The notes under the pieces are model-generated. The model ran no database searches, was not told the DNA's origin, and worked only from the letters and a program-made list of their open reading frames with translations. Made by a program: the position numbers and the translations under genes. From an uncultured Odoribacter sp. (GTDB lineage Bacteria; Bacteroidota; Bacteroidia; Bacteroidales; Marinifilaceae): a stretch of 50,012 nucleotides of DNA. The stretch is from positions 1 to 50,012 of the forward strand of contig CAJURM010000015.1 in assembly GCA_910589025.1 (NCBI GenBank), written 5' to 3'. Positions 25,825-34,583 of the stretch are shown here, in pieces (the stretch's first letter is position 1; each line of letters starts with the position of its first letter).

Positions 25825-28800
25825 ATGAGCCATAAATTTCCCGAATACAAAGGTTTGAATCTCTCGCAGATTAATAAAGACGTACTGAAGGTCTGGGCAG
25901 AGAACAATACGTTTGAAATGAGTTTGAAAACCCGTGAAGGGCATCCTTCTTTCATCTTTTTTGAAGGACCTCCCTCTGCCAACGGTATGCCGGGAATCCA
26001 TCATGTGATGGCGCGGACGCTGAAAGATGTGATCTGCCGATACAAAACATTACAAGGTTTTTATGTGGAGAGAAAAGCCGGATGGGATACCCACGGACTG
26101 CCCGTAGAGTTAGGTGTCGAGAAAAAATTAGGCATCACGAAAGAGGCTATCGGTAAAACCATCAGCGTGGCGGAATATAACAAGGAATGTCGGGAAGATG
26201 TGATGAAGTTTACCAAAGAGTGGGAAGACCTGACGCAAAAAATGGGCTATTGGGTGGATATGAAAAACCCGTATATCACTTACGACAACCGTTATATCGA
26301 GACGCTTTGGTTCCTTCTGAAAAAATTATACGAAAAAGGATTTTTATATAAGGGCTATACGATACAACCCTATTCTCCGGCTGCCGGTACGGGCTTAAGT
26401 ACACACGAACTGAATCAACCGGGCTGTTACCGCGATGTGAAGGACACGACGTGTGTCGCACAATTCAAAGTGGTACGGGATGAAAAATCAGAGAAGTTGT
26501 TTGCCGCAAGCGACACGGTGTATTTTCTGGCCTGGACAACTACGCCCTGGACGTTACCTTCGAATACAGCTCTTGCCGTAGGTCCGAATATCACATATTA
26601 TGTTATGAAAACCTACAATCCTTATACCTATTTGCCTGTCACGGTAGTTCTGGCAAAAGATTTGTTTAACTCTTATTTCAATCCGAAAGCGGAGGGATTG
26701 ACACTGGAAGATTATAAGCCGGGTGATAAACTGATTCCTTATCAGAAGGTGGGCGAGTTTAAAGGTTCGGAGTTGGAAGGCATTCGTTATGAGCAGCTGA
26801 TGCCGTGGATGAAGGTGGAAGGCGATGCTTTCCGCGTGATTTTAGGTGATTATGTGAGTACGGAGGACGGTACAGGAATCGTACACATCGCACCGACGTT
26901 CGGTGCGGACGATGACCGGGTTGCAAAAGCGGCAGGCATTCCACCGATGCTGCTTATTGACAAGGACGGCAATAAGCAACCGATGGTTGACAAGCAGGGA
27001 CGTCTGTTTCCGTTGGAAGACATGGCCCCGGAATTTGTACGAAATAATGTAGACACAACACTCTACGGCGAATATGCCGGACGGTTTGTGAAGAATGCTT
27101 ATGACCCGAATCTCGGTGAGGAGGATGCCACACTCGACATCGACATCTCCGTTATGCTGAAAAAAGAAAACAAGGCATTCAAAGTGGAAAAACACGTCCA
27201 CAATTACCCACATTGCTGGCGTACGGACAAACCCGTGTTATATTATCCGCTGGATTCCTGGTTTATCAAAACAACTGCCGTGAAGGAGCGGATGTTGGAA
27301 TTAAACCGAACCATCAACTGGAAACCGGCAAGTACGGGAGAAGGACGCTTTGGCAAGTGGCTGGAAAATTTGGTGGATTGGAACCTGTCACGCTCCCGTT
27401 ATTGGGGTACTCCCCTGCCTATCTGGGTGAGCGAGGACGGCAGCGAGCAGAAGTGTATTGGTTCGGTTGCCGAACTTATCGAAGAGATTGAAAAGTCGGT
27501 GAAAGCCGGATTTATGCAGGAAAATCCATATAAGGAGTTTGTGCCGGGAGAGAATTCAAAGGAGAATTACGACCGTATCGATCTGCACCGCCCCTATGTG
27601 GACAATATCATTCTGGTTTCTTCCAAAGGCGAGAAGATGGTTCGGGAGAAGGATTTGATTGACGTTTGGTTCGATTCAGGCGCGATGCCTTATGCCCAAC
27701 TCCATTACCCGTTTGAACACCAAGCGGACATCGAGGAACACCGTCGTTTCCCGGCTGATTTCATTGCGGAAGGGGTGGACCAAACGCGAGGCTGGTTCTT
27801 TACGCTGCATGCGATTGCCACGATGGCATTTGATTCAGTGGCTTTCAAAAATATCATTTCAAACGGTCTCGTATTGGACGCAAAAGGAAATAAGATGTCC
27901 AAGCGTCTGGGAAATGCTGTCGACCCGTTCACCACGATTGAAGAATACGGTTCCGACCCCCTGCGGTGGTATATGATTACGAACTCCCAACCGTGGGATA
28001 ATCTGAAATTCGACGTCGCCGGGGTGGATGAAGTGAAACGTAAATTTTTCGGTACGTTATATAACACCTACGGTTTCTTTGCACTGTATGCCAATGTGGA
28101 CAAGTTCACCTATACAGAGGAGGAAGTTGCTATCGAAGAACGTCCGGAGATTGACCGCTGGATTTTATCGCTGCTGAACTCTTTGATCCTGGAGGTAACG
28201 GAAGCATACGAAAAGTATGAACCGACCCGTGCAGGGCGTGCTATTCAGGATTTTGTTATTGAAAATCTGTCTAACTGGTATGTCCGGCTGTCCCGGAAAA
28301 GATATTGGGGAGGCGAATTTACAAAGGATAAGTTGTCAGCTTACCAGACGCTTTACACTTGTCTGGAGACTGTCGCTTTGTTGTCCGCACCTATCGCCCC
28401 GTTTTATATGGAACAGGTGTTTGGCGATTTGAACAGCGTGACCGGAAAGCATCAAGGCAGTGTACATCTGGCAGCTTTCCCGGTAGCCGATACCCGGTTG
28501 ATCGATAAGAAACTGGAGGAGAAGATGCAGCTTGCACAACAGATTTCTTCTATGGTTCTCGGATTGAGGCGGAAGGTACAAATCCGCGTACGCCAGCCGT
28601 TGAGTAAGGTGATGATTCCTTTGATGAGCGAAGGAATGAAGGAGCAGATCGAGGCGGTGAAAAATATTATCCTGTCTGAAATCAATGTCAAAGAAATCGA
28701 GTATATCACCGATACGACAGGCGTTCTGATTAAGAAGATAAAACCCAATTTCAAGACGCTGGGACCGAAATACGGGAAATACATGAAACAGATTTCCGCC

Positions 28801-29250
28801 GCTTTTGCCGAAATGAACCAATCCGATATTTTCCAATTTGAGAAAAACGGTGAGTTCCAGCTGACAATTGGGGAGGAAAATATCATGCTGGGACTGGAAG
28901 ATGCCGATATCATGTCGGAAGATATTCCGGGATGGCTGGTGGCAAACGAGGGAAAGGTGACAGTAGCTTTGGATATCAATATTACCCAATCGCTGAAAGA
29001 GGAAGGTATTGCCCGCGAGTTCATCAACCGTATACAAAATCTGAGAAAGGAAAGCGATTTTGATGTCACTGATAAAATTATTCTCTATATTGGTAAACAT
29101 CCCGAAACCGATTTGGCTGTGGAGAATTTTTCCCCATATATCGCCAGCCAGGTATTGGCAGAAAGGATTGAGTTAACGGACCACCTGGAAAACGGGAAAG
29201 AGGTGGAAATCGATGAAATCAAGACCTCTATAAAAATTGAAAAACTGTAA
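25825..29250 (+). CDS. ileS: Isoleucyl-tRNA synthetase, long (type 2-like) form with GXHH signature
   Basis: A class I aminoacyl-tRNA synthetase of 1141 residues that charges tRNA-Ile and edits valine. The N-terminal catalytic core begins SFIFFEGPPSANGMPGIHH: the usual HXGH motif reads GIHH at residues 57-60, with first and third positions swapped. The second signature is KMSKR (690-694) instead of KMSKS. The CP1 editing region contains WTTTPWTLPSNTALAVGP (around 240-255) and DGTGIVHIAPTFGADD. The C-terminal anticodon-binding and extra domain runs from about 770 to the end. Length and lack of a Zn finger at the C-terminus resemble eukaryote-like IleRS2 rather than E. coli IleRS. The dksA-like and lspA genes follow. 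Confidence 0.95.
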   Translation: MSHKFPEYKGLNLSQINKDVLKVWAENNTFEMSLKTREGHPSFIFFEGPPSANGMPGIHHVMARTLKDVICRYKTLQGFYVERKAGWDTHGLPVELGVEKKLGITKEAIGKTISVAEYNKECREDVMKFTKEWEDLTQKMGYWVDMKNPYITYDNRYIETLWFLLKKLYEKGFLYKGYTIQPYSPAAGTGLSTHELNQPGCYRDVKDTTCVAQFKVVRDEKSEKLFAASDTVYFLAWTTTPWTLPSNTALAVGPNITYYVMKTYNPYTYLPVTVVLAKDLFNSYFNPKAEGLTLEDYKPGDKLIPYQKVGEFKGSELEGIRYEQLMPWMKVEGDAFRVILGDYVSTEDGTGIVHIAPTFGADDDRVAKAAGIPPMLLIDKDGNKQPMVDKQGRLFPLEDMAPEFVRNNVDTTLYGEYAGRFVKNAYDPNLGEEDATLDIDISVMLKKENKAFKVEKHVHNYPHCWRTDKPVLYYPLDSWFIKTTAVKERMLELNRTINWKPASTGEGRFGKWLENLVDWNLSRSRYWGTPLPIWVSEDGSEQKCIGSVAELIEEIEKSVKAGFMQENPYKEFVPGENSKENYDRIDLHRPYVDNIILVSSKGEKMVREKDLIDVWFDSGAMPYAQLHYPFEHQADIEEHRRFPADFIAEGVDQTRGWFFTLHAIATMAFDSVAFKNIISNGLVLDAKGNKMSKRLGNAVDPFTTIEEYGSDPLRWYMITNSQPWDNLKFDVAGVDEVKRKFFGTLYNTYGFFALYANVDKFTYTEEEVAIEERPEIDRWILSLLNSLILEVTEAYEKYEPTRAGRAIQDFVIENLSNWYVRLSRKRYWGGEFTKDKLSAYQTLYTCLETVALLSAPIAPFYMEQVFGDLNSVTGKHQGSVHLAAFPVADTRLIDKKLEEKMQLAQQISSMVLGLRRKVQIRVRQPLSKVMIPLMSEGMKEQIEAVKNIILSEINVKEIEYITDTTGVLIKKIKPNFKTLGPKYGKYMKQISAAFAEMNQSDIFQFEKNGEFQLTIGEENIMLGLEDADIMSEDIPGWLVANEGKVTVALDINITQSLKEEGIAREFINRIQNLRKESDFDVTDKIILYIGKHPETDLAVENFSPYIASQVLAERIELTDHLENGKEVEIDEIKTSIKIEKL

Positions 29251-29348
29251 CCTCCGGGCAATAAAATGAGTATATGAATTTCAAATTTCAGAAATAAAAT
29301 TTTTTATTCATAGAGATTTATATTACTTTGGACAAAAACTTAGATGCT

Positions 29349-29732
29349 ATGGCAGAAAAAAACAGATATTCCGATGAAGAGCTTCAGGAATTCAAAGAAT
29401 TGATTCTTGAGAAGCTCGAAAAAGCCCGGAAGGATTATGATACGCTGAAAGCGGTTATTTCGGGCAGTGACGGCAATGATATTGCAGATACCTCTCCGAC
29501 GTTCAAGGTGCTGGAAGAAGGCGCTTCCGTTCTTTCTAAGGAAGAAGCCGGCAGACTGGCACAGCGACAGGCTAAATTCATTTCACATCTGGAAGCCGCA
29601 TTGGTACGGGTGGAAAACAAAACATACGGAATATGCCGGGTAACGGGCAAGCTGATTTCGAAAGAACGATTGCGCGCCGTTCCCCACGCAACGTTAAGTA
29701 TGGAAGCTAAAGAAGGCCAAGAAAGAGTATGA
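29349..29732 (+). CDS. DksA/TraR-family protein with degenerate zinc finger
   Basis: A protein of 127 residues. A long charged coiled-coil segment (about 8-80, YSDEELQEFKELILEKLEKA onward) is followed by the TraR/DksA C-terminal motif YGICRVTGKLISKERLRAVP and ATLSMEAK. DksA proteins bind RNA polymerase through the secondary channel and act with ppGpp. Of the four zinc Cys positions only Cys 96 remains; Thr 99, Ser 117 and Ala 120 replace the others, so zinc binding is unlikely. Start at ATG 29349 was preferred over a TTG 21 bp earlier; an imperfect -7 element (TTACTTTG, 29323-29330) also lies upstream. The stop overlaps lspA as ATGA. Confidence 0.85.
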   Translation: MAEKNRYSDEELQEFKELILEKLEKARKDYDTLKAVISGSDGNDIADTSPTFKVLEEGASVLSKEEAGRLAQRQAKFISHLEAALVRVENKTYGICRVTGKLISKERLRAVPHATLSMEAKEGQERV

Positions 29733-30349
29733 GCGTACGCAGCAAATTATGTATTTTTGTTGCCGGTTTGTTAGTGCTGGATCAAGTTGTTAAAATCTGG
29801 ATTAAAACACACATGATGATCGGAGACGAATTTAACGTCTTTGGTGATTGGTTTAAAATCCATTTTATCGAAAACAACGGCATGGCTTTCGGCATGGGAG
29901 CAGAAAACGGGCAAACAGGCAAAATATTGCTAAGTATTTTCCGAATTGGCGCAGTCGCCGCTATCGGTTGGTATATTTCCAGATTGGTGAAAGAAAAAGC
30001 CCCCACAGGCGTGATTTTTTCTTTTGTACTTATTTTTTGCGGAGCGGTGGGAAATATCCTGGACAGTATGTTTTATGGCCTCCTTTTCAATGACAGCCAT
30101 ATGCAAGTGGCCTCATTCCTGCCCGAAGGCGGGGGATATGCCCCTTTTTTACAGGGCAAAGTGGTGGATATGCTATATTTTCCTCTCTTTTCCGGTTATC
30201 TTCCGGAATGGGTACCGTTTTGGGGAAATGAATATTTCGAATTTTTCCGGCCTGTGTTTAATTTGGCCGATTCGTATATCACTGTCGGCGTTATCCTACT
30301 GATTCTTTTTTACAGAAGTTTTTTTTCAAGTAAAAAGTTGAAAGGTTGA
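29729..30349 (+). CDS. lspA: Lipoprotein signal peptidase (signal peptidase II)
   Basis: An inner-membrane aspartic protease of 206 residues that removes signal peptides from prolipoproteins. Four hydrophobic helices are seen. Catalytic residues are Asp 112 in GNILDSMF and Asp 181 in FNLADSYI; ENNGMAFG (49-56) is the other conserved motif. It is longer than the roughly 160-residue proteobacterial enzyme because of a loop at about 120-172, as is usual in Bacteroidetes. It starts by a 4-bp overlap with the dksA-like gene. The substrate class includes the lipoprotein encoded at 3893-5062. Confidence 0.95.
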   Translation: MSVRSKLCIFVAGLLVLDQVVKIWIKTHMMIGDEFNVFGDWFKIHFIENNGMAFGMGAENGQTGKILLSIFRIGAVAAIGWYISRLVKEKAPTGVIFSFVLIFCGAVGNILDSMFYGLLFNDSHMQVASFLPEGGGYAPFLQGKVVDMLYFPLFSGYLPEWVPFWGNEYFEFFRPVFNLADSYITVGVILLILFYRSFFSSKKLKG

Positions 30350-30382
30350 AAAGGTAGCGTAGATAAATTCCTTTTCAACCTT
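30342..30382 (+). terminator. Hairpin terminator overlapping the lspA stop
   Basis: AAGGTTGAAAAGG and CCTTTTCAACCTT are exact 13-bp complements separated by 15 bases. The left arm includes the lspA stop codon. It shares the GGTTGAAA/TTTCAACC words with the hairpin at 2500-2566. Confidence 0.6.
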
Positions 30383-30414
30383 CAATAATTCCTTACTCCT
30401 CCCATAGATCACTG

Positions 30415-30482
30415 CCGTATCTTATAGATACTACCGTATATCTACCGTATCACAGCCGTGTTCCAGCCGTTTCGGAACGGCT
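30415..30482. repeat. Degenerate 11-bp tandem repeat (CCGT-based) ending in a hairpin
   Basis: CCGT occurs at 30415, 30434, 30445, 30456 and 30467; the last four are spaced exactly 11 bp apart, giving units such as CCGTATATCTA, CCGTATCACAG, CCGTGTTCCAG and CCGTTTCGGAA. The array ends in AGCCGTT-TCGG-AACGGCT (30465-30482), a 7-bp stem. It lies in the 230-bp gap between lspA and the convergent exported-protein gene. It is too short and too degenerate to be CRISPR. Function unknown. Confidence 0.5.
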
Positions 30483-30579
30483 CAGAACAAGAAAAGATTT
30501 GTTTAGATATAAGAAGTATGTAAAAGAAAGATTAGTTTTAAATTATTGTTTTGGCAGCCATGATACAGTCCGACTCCGA

Positions 30580-31272
30580 TTATTCTCCTTTCTTTTGCAA
30601 ATAGGCATCATACATATCCAGCATCCAGGTGCCGTCTCCATCTTCTTTTGCCTCTTTCTTGCGGGCTTTCCCCTCTTTTCCTTTAAACCAGTTTTTACAA
30701 AATTCCTTCAACCCCGGTTTTTTGTCTTTCAGCAGAACGCTATTGACCAACAAGGGGGTATAAACAATTTCTCCCTCTTCGCCTTCGTCGTGAAAACGGA
30801 TGCCGTAATAAGTTACCAAACGCCGCCGTTGTCCCTTTGCATTTGTCACTACATCCCAATCTTTCCACCAATATACGGAAGCATGCTCCCCCGTTTTCAG
30901 CAAGCATACCAGACGGCGCAGGGTGCGATAGCGATTGGTGAGGGAAGGCGACGCCAATTCCCGCGATTCCCAACGGATACCGTCGGGATTGTCTTCGTAT
31001 TTTTCTGTGTAATCAATACTAACGACGTCGTCCGCGGTATATTTTATCGTTTCCTTATCGTCCGGCGCCGCGGTCATTTTAAAGGAGTAATTGCTCTTTT
31101 TGAAAGCGGAGGCTTCGGCATGCCAGCCCCTTTTCACATATCCTTCCACTTTTTCACCGGAGGTCAAGGTCACGATAACGTGACGATATTCCTGGTCTTT
31201 CGTTTTTTGAGCGGTGGCATCGCCACTCCATACACACCAGGCAAAAATTGCCAAATACAACATTCTTTTCAT
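30580..31272 (-). CDS. Exported protein of unknown function, 230 residues
   Basis: It begins with a signal peptide (MKRMLYLAIFAWCVWSGDATAQ, cleavage near residue 22). The mature region opens with a beta-rich segment, VTLTSGEKVEGYVKRGW, then YTADDVVSIDYTEKYEDNP, then a Trp-rich middle (SVYWWKDWDVV) and a basic C-terminus with GKEGKARKKEAKED. No family was recognised. The opening pattern resembles that of the gene upstream (31291-31905), VVYLKDGRSIEFRGRDRI plus YSVEQIDSVICW, so the two are likely distant paralogues in one operon, separated by 18 bp. Probably periplasmic or surface-located. Confidence 0.6.
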   Translation of the reverse strand: MKRMLYLAIFAWCVWSGDATAQKTKDQEYRHVIVTLTSGEKVEGYVKRGWHAEASAFKKSNYSFKMTAAPDDKETIKYTADDVVSIDYTEKYEDNPDGIRWESRELASPSLTNRYRTLRRLVCLLKTGEHASVYWWKDWDVVTNAKGQRRRLVTYYGIRFHDEGEEGEIVYTPLLVNSVLLKDKKPGLKEFCKNWFKGKEGKARKKEAKEDGDGTWMLDMYDAYLQKKGE

Positions 31273-31290
31273 AGCTATATTATTTAAAGG

Positions 31291-31905
31291 TTAGTTTCGT
31301 GGAATATAATCTTTCAACAACAGAAGCGTCTTCCCGCGCCAAGTATCGGAACGCCGGATCCGGTCACACAGTGCCGCATCGTCAGCGACATAGCAACAAA
31401 GCCGGTCGCAAAAAGCTTTTCCCGTCCGGGATTTGACTTTCCCGGGAGAATAGAATTCTTTTTCTCCCTGTTTCCGTAAATAATATTTCACCCGGGAATG
31501 AGTAAAGACTCCCCGCCGTTGATAAATGCCGATTCCGCCATTTGTAGCTACTCCGTAACCTTTTTTTGCATAAATAAGGGCAAGCATGTGCGGTGTCTCA
31601 AAATACACCCAACACCAGCCTATTTGAGAAGACGGCAAAAATTTCCGCCGGTATTCGGGTGTGCGCGGATGCCAGCAGATTACGGAATCAATTTGTTCGA
31701 CGGAATAGGTTTCTTTCCGCCTGTTTTTTACAAAAGCATCGCGCATGCCTTTTACATCCCGGTGTTTGGAAGGAATCTCTATCCGGTCGCGCCCCCGGAA
31801 CTCAATGCTGCGTCCGTCCTTCAGATAAACAACGCCTTCCACTAATGAGGCGGCCTGAGCGGTCCACGCCCCGATACACAAGAAAAACAGAAATATGATT
31901 TTCAT
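31291..31905 (-). CDS. Exported protein of unknown function, 204 residues
   Basis: The start MKIIFLFFLCIGAWTAQAAS was chosen. It gives a clean signal peptide cleaved after AQA, whereas the longer frame to 31974 would include the -7 element at 31929-31936. The mature part begins with VVYLKDGRSIEFRGRDRI and YSVEQIDSVICWHP, and later contains IYAKKGYGVATNGGIGIYQ and a Cys-containing segment FCDRLCCYVADDAALC. No known family was recognised. First gene of a two-gene operon with a probable paralogue downstream. Confidence 0.6.
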   Translation of the reverse strand: MKIIFLFFLCIGAWTAQAASLVEGVVYLKDGRSIEFRGRDRIEIPSKHRDVKGMRDAFVKNRRKETYSVEQIDSVICWHPRTPEYRRKFLPSSQIGWCWVYFETPHMLALIYAKKGYGVATNGGIGIYQRRGVFTHSRVKYYLRKQGEKEFYSPGKVKSRTGKAFCDRLCCYVADDAALCDRIRRSDTWRGKTLLLLKDYIPRN

Positions 31906-31928
31906 ATAATAACGAATAAAAATTATTA

Positions 31929-31936
31929 CAAATATA
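31929..31936 (-). promoter_or_regulatory. Bacteroidetes -7 element (TATATTTG) for the exported-protein pair
   Basis: An exact TAnnTTTG match on the minus strand, 23 bp before the ATG at 31905. Confidence 0.5.
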
Positions 31937-32030
31937 AAATTTTCCCCCAAAAATGTCTGTTTTTGACTTATCAATTCTTCAACTCTTTAACTCGTTTCCA
32001 GACGATGATAAAAGTTTAAAGTTTTTTTCG

Positions 32031-32038
32031 TAGGTTTG
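32031..32038 (+). promoter_or_regulatory. Bacteroidetes -7 element (TAGGTTTG) for topA
   Basis: TAGGTTTG is an exact TAnnTTTG match, 61 bp before the topA ATG. A TTTA lies near the expected -33 position. Confidence 0.5.
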
Positions 32039-32099
32039 CACCCTGATTTTGAATACTTAACTTTGGCGAATCATGTATTTGCTATATTAAATATGCAAT

Positions 32100-34457
32100 A
32101 TGATTGAGAATTTGGTTATCGTGGAGTCTCCGGCAAAAGCCAAAACTATCGAGCGTTTTTTAGGTAAAGATTATACAGTGAAATCCAGTTTCGGACACAT
32201 CCGTGACCTGGAAAAGAAAGATCTCGGGATTGATATTAAAAATAATTTTCAACCTCAATATGAAGTTTCAGCCGATAAAAAGGCTGTTGTCAAGGAACTG
32301 AAGTCTTTAGCAAAAGAGGCCAAGACTGTCTGGCTGGCATCCGATGAGGACCGTGAAGGGGAAGCTATTGCCTGGCATCTTTTTGAAGTATTAAATCTGA
32401 AACCGGAAAATACAAAACGCATTGTTTTTCATGAGATTACGAAAGATGCTATTCTAAACGCCATCAAGAATCCGCGGAACATTGACCGGAACTTGGTCAA
32501 TGCCCAACAAGCCCGCCGGGTACTTGACCGCTTAGTCGGATTCGAAGTTTCTCCCGTACTCTGGAAGAAAGTAAAACCTTCACTTTCTGCTGGCCGGGTA
32601 CAATCTGTTGCCGTGAAGTTGATTGTGGAGAGGGAACGGGAAATCAATGCTTTCCAAGAACAACAATATTATAAGGTAACGGGAAATTTTGAAACCCTGC
32701 AAAATAAAACGGGATTCAAAGCAGAAGCCGAAGAAAGATTTAAAGATAAGGCGGCCACCCTTGCTTATTTGGAAACTTGCAAAAACGGGATTTTCACCGT
32801 AAACGATGTGGAGAAGAAGCCTGTGGTACGCAAGCCTGCTCCTCCCTTTACAACTTCTACCCTCCAACAAGAAGCCTCGCGTAAATTAGGTTTTTCCGTA
32901 TCCCAAACGATGTCGGTGGCTCAGAAATTGTATGAACACGGACACATCACCTATATGAGAACGGACTCGGTCAATCTGTCGGACCTGGCAGTAAAAAGTG
33001 CAAAGGCAGTTATTTGCCAGACGTTAGGAGAGAAGTATTCCCGGCCACGTAATTTTACGACCCACACCAAAGGAGCGCAGGAAGCCCATGAGGCTATCCG
33101 CCCGACCTATATGGATAAAACAGAGGTGGAGGGAGACCGGAATGAAAAGCTGTTGTATGACTTGGTTTATAAAAGGACACTGGCTTCTCAAATGGCTGAT
33201 GCCGAACTGGAAAAAACGAATGTCACCATCGAGGTATCCGGCAGTACCATCCCTTTTATTGCCAGTGGAGAAGTTGTTATTTTCGACGGTTTTCTAAAAA
33301 TGTACAAAGAATCGCATGATGATGAACATGACGATGAAAAGACAGATTTACTCCCTCCTCTTCAAAAAGGTGATCAGGTAAACCGCACCAGTATTCTGGC
33401 TACGGAACAATATACGATGCATCCGCCACGTTATACGGAAGCCAGTCTGGTGAAGAAAATGGAAACTTTAGGTATTGGGCGACCGTCTACTTATGCCCCG
33501 ACCATCACCACTATTCAGAACAGAGGCTATATTTTGCGTGAGTCGCGGGAGGGTGTGGAAAGGAAAACGGAAATTATCGAACTGAAAGGCAGTGATATAA
33601 AATCTTCTTTCAGCAAAAAGACTTTCGGGTCGGAAAAAAAGAAGTTGTTTCCCTCGGATATGGGCATGGTGGTCACTGATTTCCTGTCCGCCCATTTTAC
33701 CAATATTATGGACTACAATTTCACTGCAAAAGCGGAAGAAGCGTTGGATGATATTGCCGAAGGGGATATGGAATGGCAAAAAATGATCAGCCAGTTTTAT
33801 AATCCTTTCCACGAAAATGTTGAACTTACCCTGAAAAACTCAGAAAGAAATAGCGGAGAACGTATTTTGGGGTGTGATCCGCAAAGCGGGGAGAATGTAA
33901 TCGTCCGCATCGGACGGTTCGGGCCGATGGCACAAATCGGCGAGGGGGAAAATGTGCGTTATGCAGGATTACGGAAGGGGCAACTGATGGAGACTATCAC
34001 TTTAGAGGAAGCCTTGGAATTATTTAAGTTTCCCCGCAAACTGGGTATGTACGAAGACAAGGAAGTTAGTGTAGGGATAGGTCGCTTCGGTCCTTATATC
34101 AAACACAATAACAGTTTTGTTTCTCTGAAAAAAGGAGAAGATGATCCGGGAACCATTACTTTGGAAACAGCGATTACACGTATTGAAGAAAAAAGAGAAA
34201 GCGACCGCAATAAATTGATAAAAGCTTTCGACAACGGCATCCAGATTCTGAACGGACGGTTCGGGCCTTATATTTCATATGAAAAGAAAAATTTCAAAAT
34301 ACCCAAAACAAAACAGGCTGCCGAGTTGTCTTTAGAGGAGTGTATGGAGCTGATTGCAAAGGAAGATACGAAGAAAAAAACAGTAAAAAAAGCTGTTGCT
34401 TCCACAACAAAAAAAACAAAAACAGCAGCAAGCAAAACAAAGACAAAAAAGAAGTAA
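32100..34457 (+). CDS. topA: DNA topoisomerase I
   Basis: A type IA topoisomerase of 785 residues that relaxes negatively supercoiled DNA. The Toprim domain has LVIVESPAKAKTIERFLG at the start and ASDEDREGEAIAWHL near 80. The active-site Tyr is Tyr 285 in HITYMRTDSVNLS. IGRPSTYAPTI (about 460) is also diagnostic. The C-terminus has several GRFGP-containing topoisomerase C-terminal repeats (GRFGPMAQIG, GRFGPYIKHN, GRFGPYISYE) rather than E. coli-like Cys4 zinc ribbons, and ends in a lysine-rich tail. Monocistronic. Confidence 0.96.
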   Translation: MIENLVIVESPAKAKTIERFLGKDYTVKSSFGHIRDLEKKDLGIDIKNNFQPQYEVSADKKAVVKELKSLAKEAKTVWLASDEDREGEAIAWHLFEVLNLKPENTKRIVFHEITKDAILNAIKNPRNIDRNLVNAQQARRVLDRLVGFEVSPVLWKKVKPSLSAGRVQSVAVKLIVEREREINAFQEQQYYKVTGNFETLQNKTGFKAEAEERFKDKAATLAYLETCKNGIFTVNDVEKKPVVRKPAPPFTTSTLQQEASRKLGFSVSQTMSVAQKLYEHGHITYMRTDSVNLSDLAVKSAKAVICQTLGEKYSRPRNFTTHTKGAQEAHEAIRPTYMDKTEVEGDRNEKLLYDLVYKRTLASQMADAELEKTNVTIEVSGSTIPFIASGEVVIFDGFLKMYKESHDDEHDDEKTDLLPPLQKGDQVNRTSILATEQYTMHPPRYTEASLVKKMETLGIGRPSTYAPTITTIQNRGYILRESREGVERKTEIIELKGSDIKSSFSKKTFGSEKKKLFPSDMGMVVTDFLSAHFTNIMDYNFTAKAEEALDDIAEGDMEWQKMISQFYNPFHENVELTLKNSERNSGERILGCDPQSGENVIVRIGRFGPMAQIGEGENVRYAGLRKGQLMETITLEEALELFKFPRKLGMYEDKEVSVGIGRFGPYIKHNNSFVSLKKGEDDPGTITLETAITRIEEKRESDRNKLIKAFDNGIQILNGRFGPYISYEKKNFKIPKTKQAAELSLEECMELIAKEDTKKKTVKKAVASTTKKTKTAASKTKTKKK

Positions 34458-34508
34458 ACGGATAACGGGAAGAAACACGCATCAGTCCTTGAGAATTAAG
34501 TTCAAATA

Positions 34509-34540
34509 TTTGCAAAACAATAGAGCATTCCCTATATTCG
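34509..34540 (+). promoter_or_regulatory. -33/-7 promoter for the PpiD-like gene
   Basis: TTTG at 34509-34512 and TATATTCG at 34533-34540 are spaced by 20 bp. The -7 box has one mismatch (C for T). Confidence 0.5.
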
Positions 34541-34583
34541 TACGCTCAAAACAAAGATAAGAAACATTAAAATTTAATTATAA

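Noticed and set aside
28336..29100. Long minus-strand frames opposite ileS (254 and 205 residues)
   Set aside because: They lie wholly inside a certain gene, have low-complexity composition and no start context; they are reverse-strand shadows.
30415..30482. Small CRISPR array
   Set aside because: The repeat unit is 11 bp and degenerate, with no spacers of regular length and no cas genes nearby.
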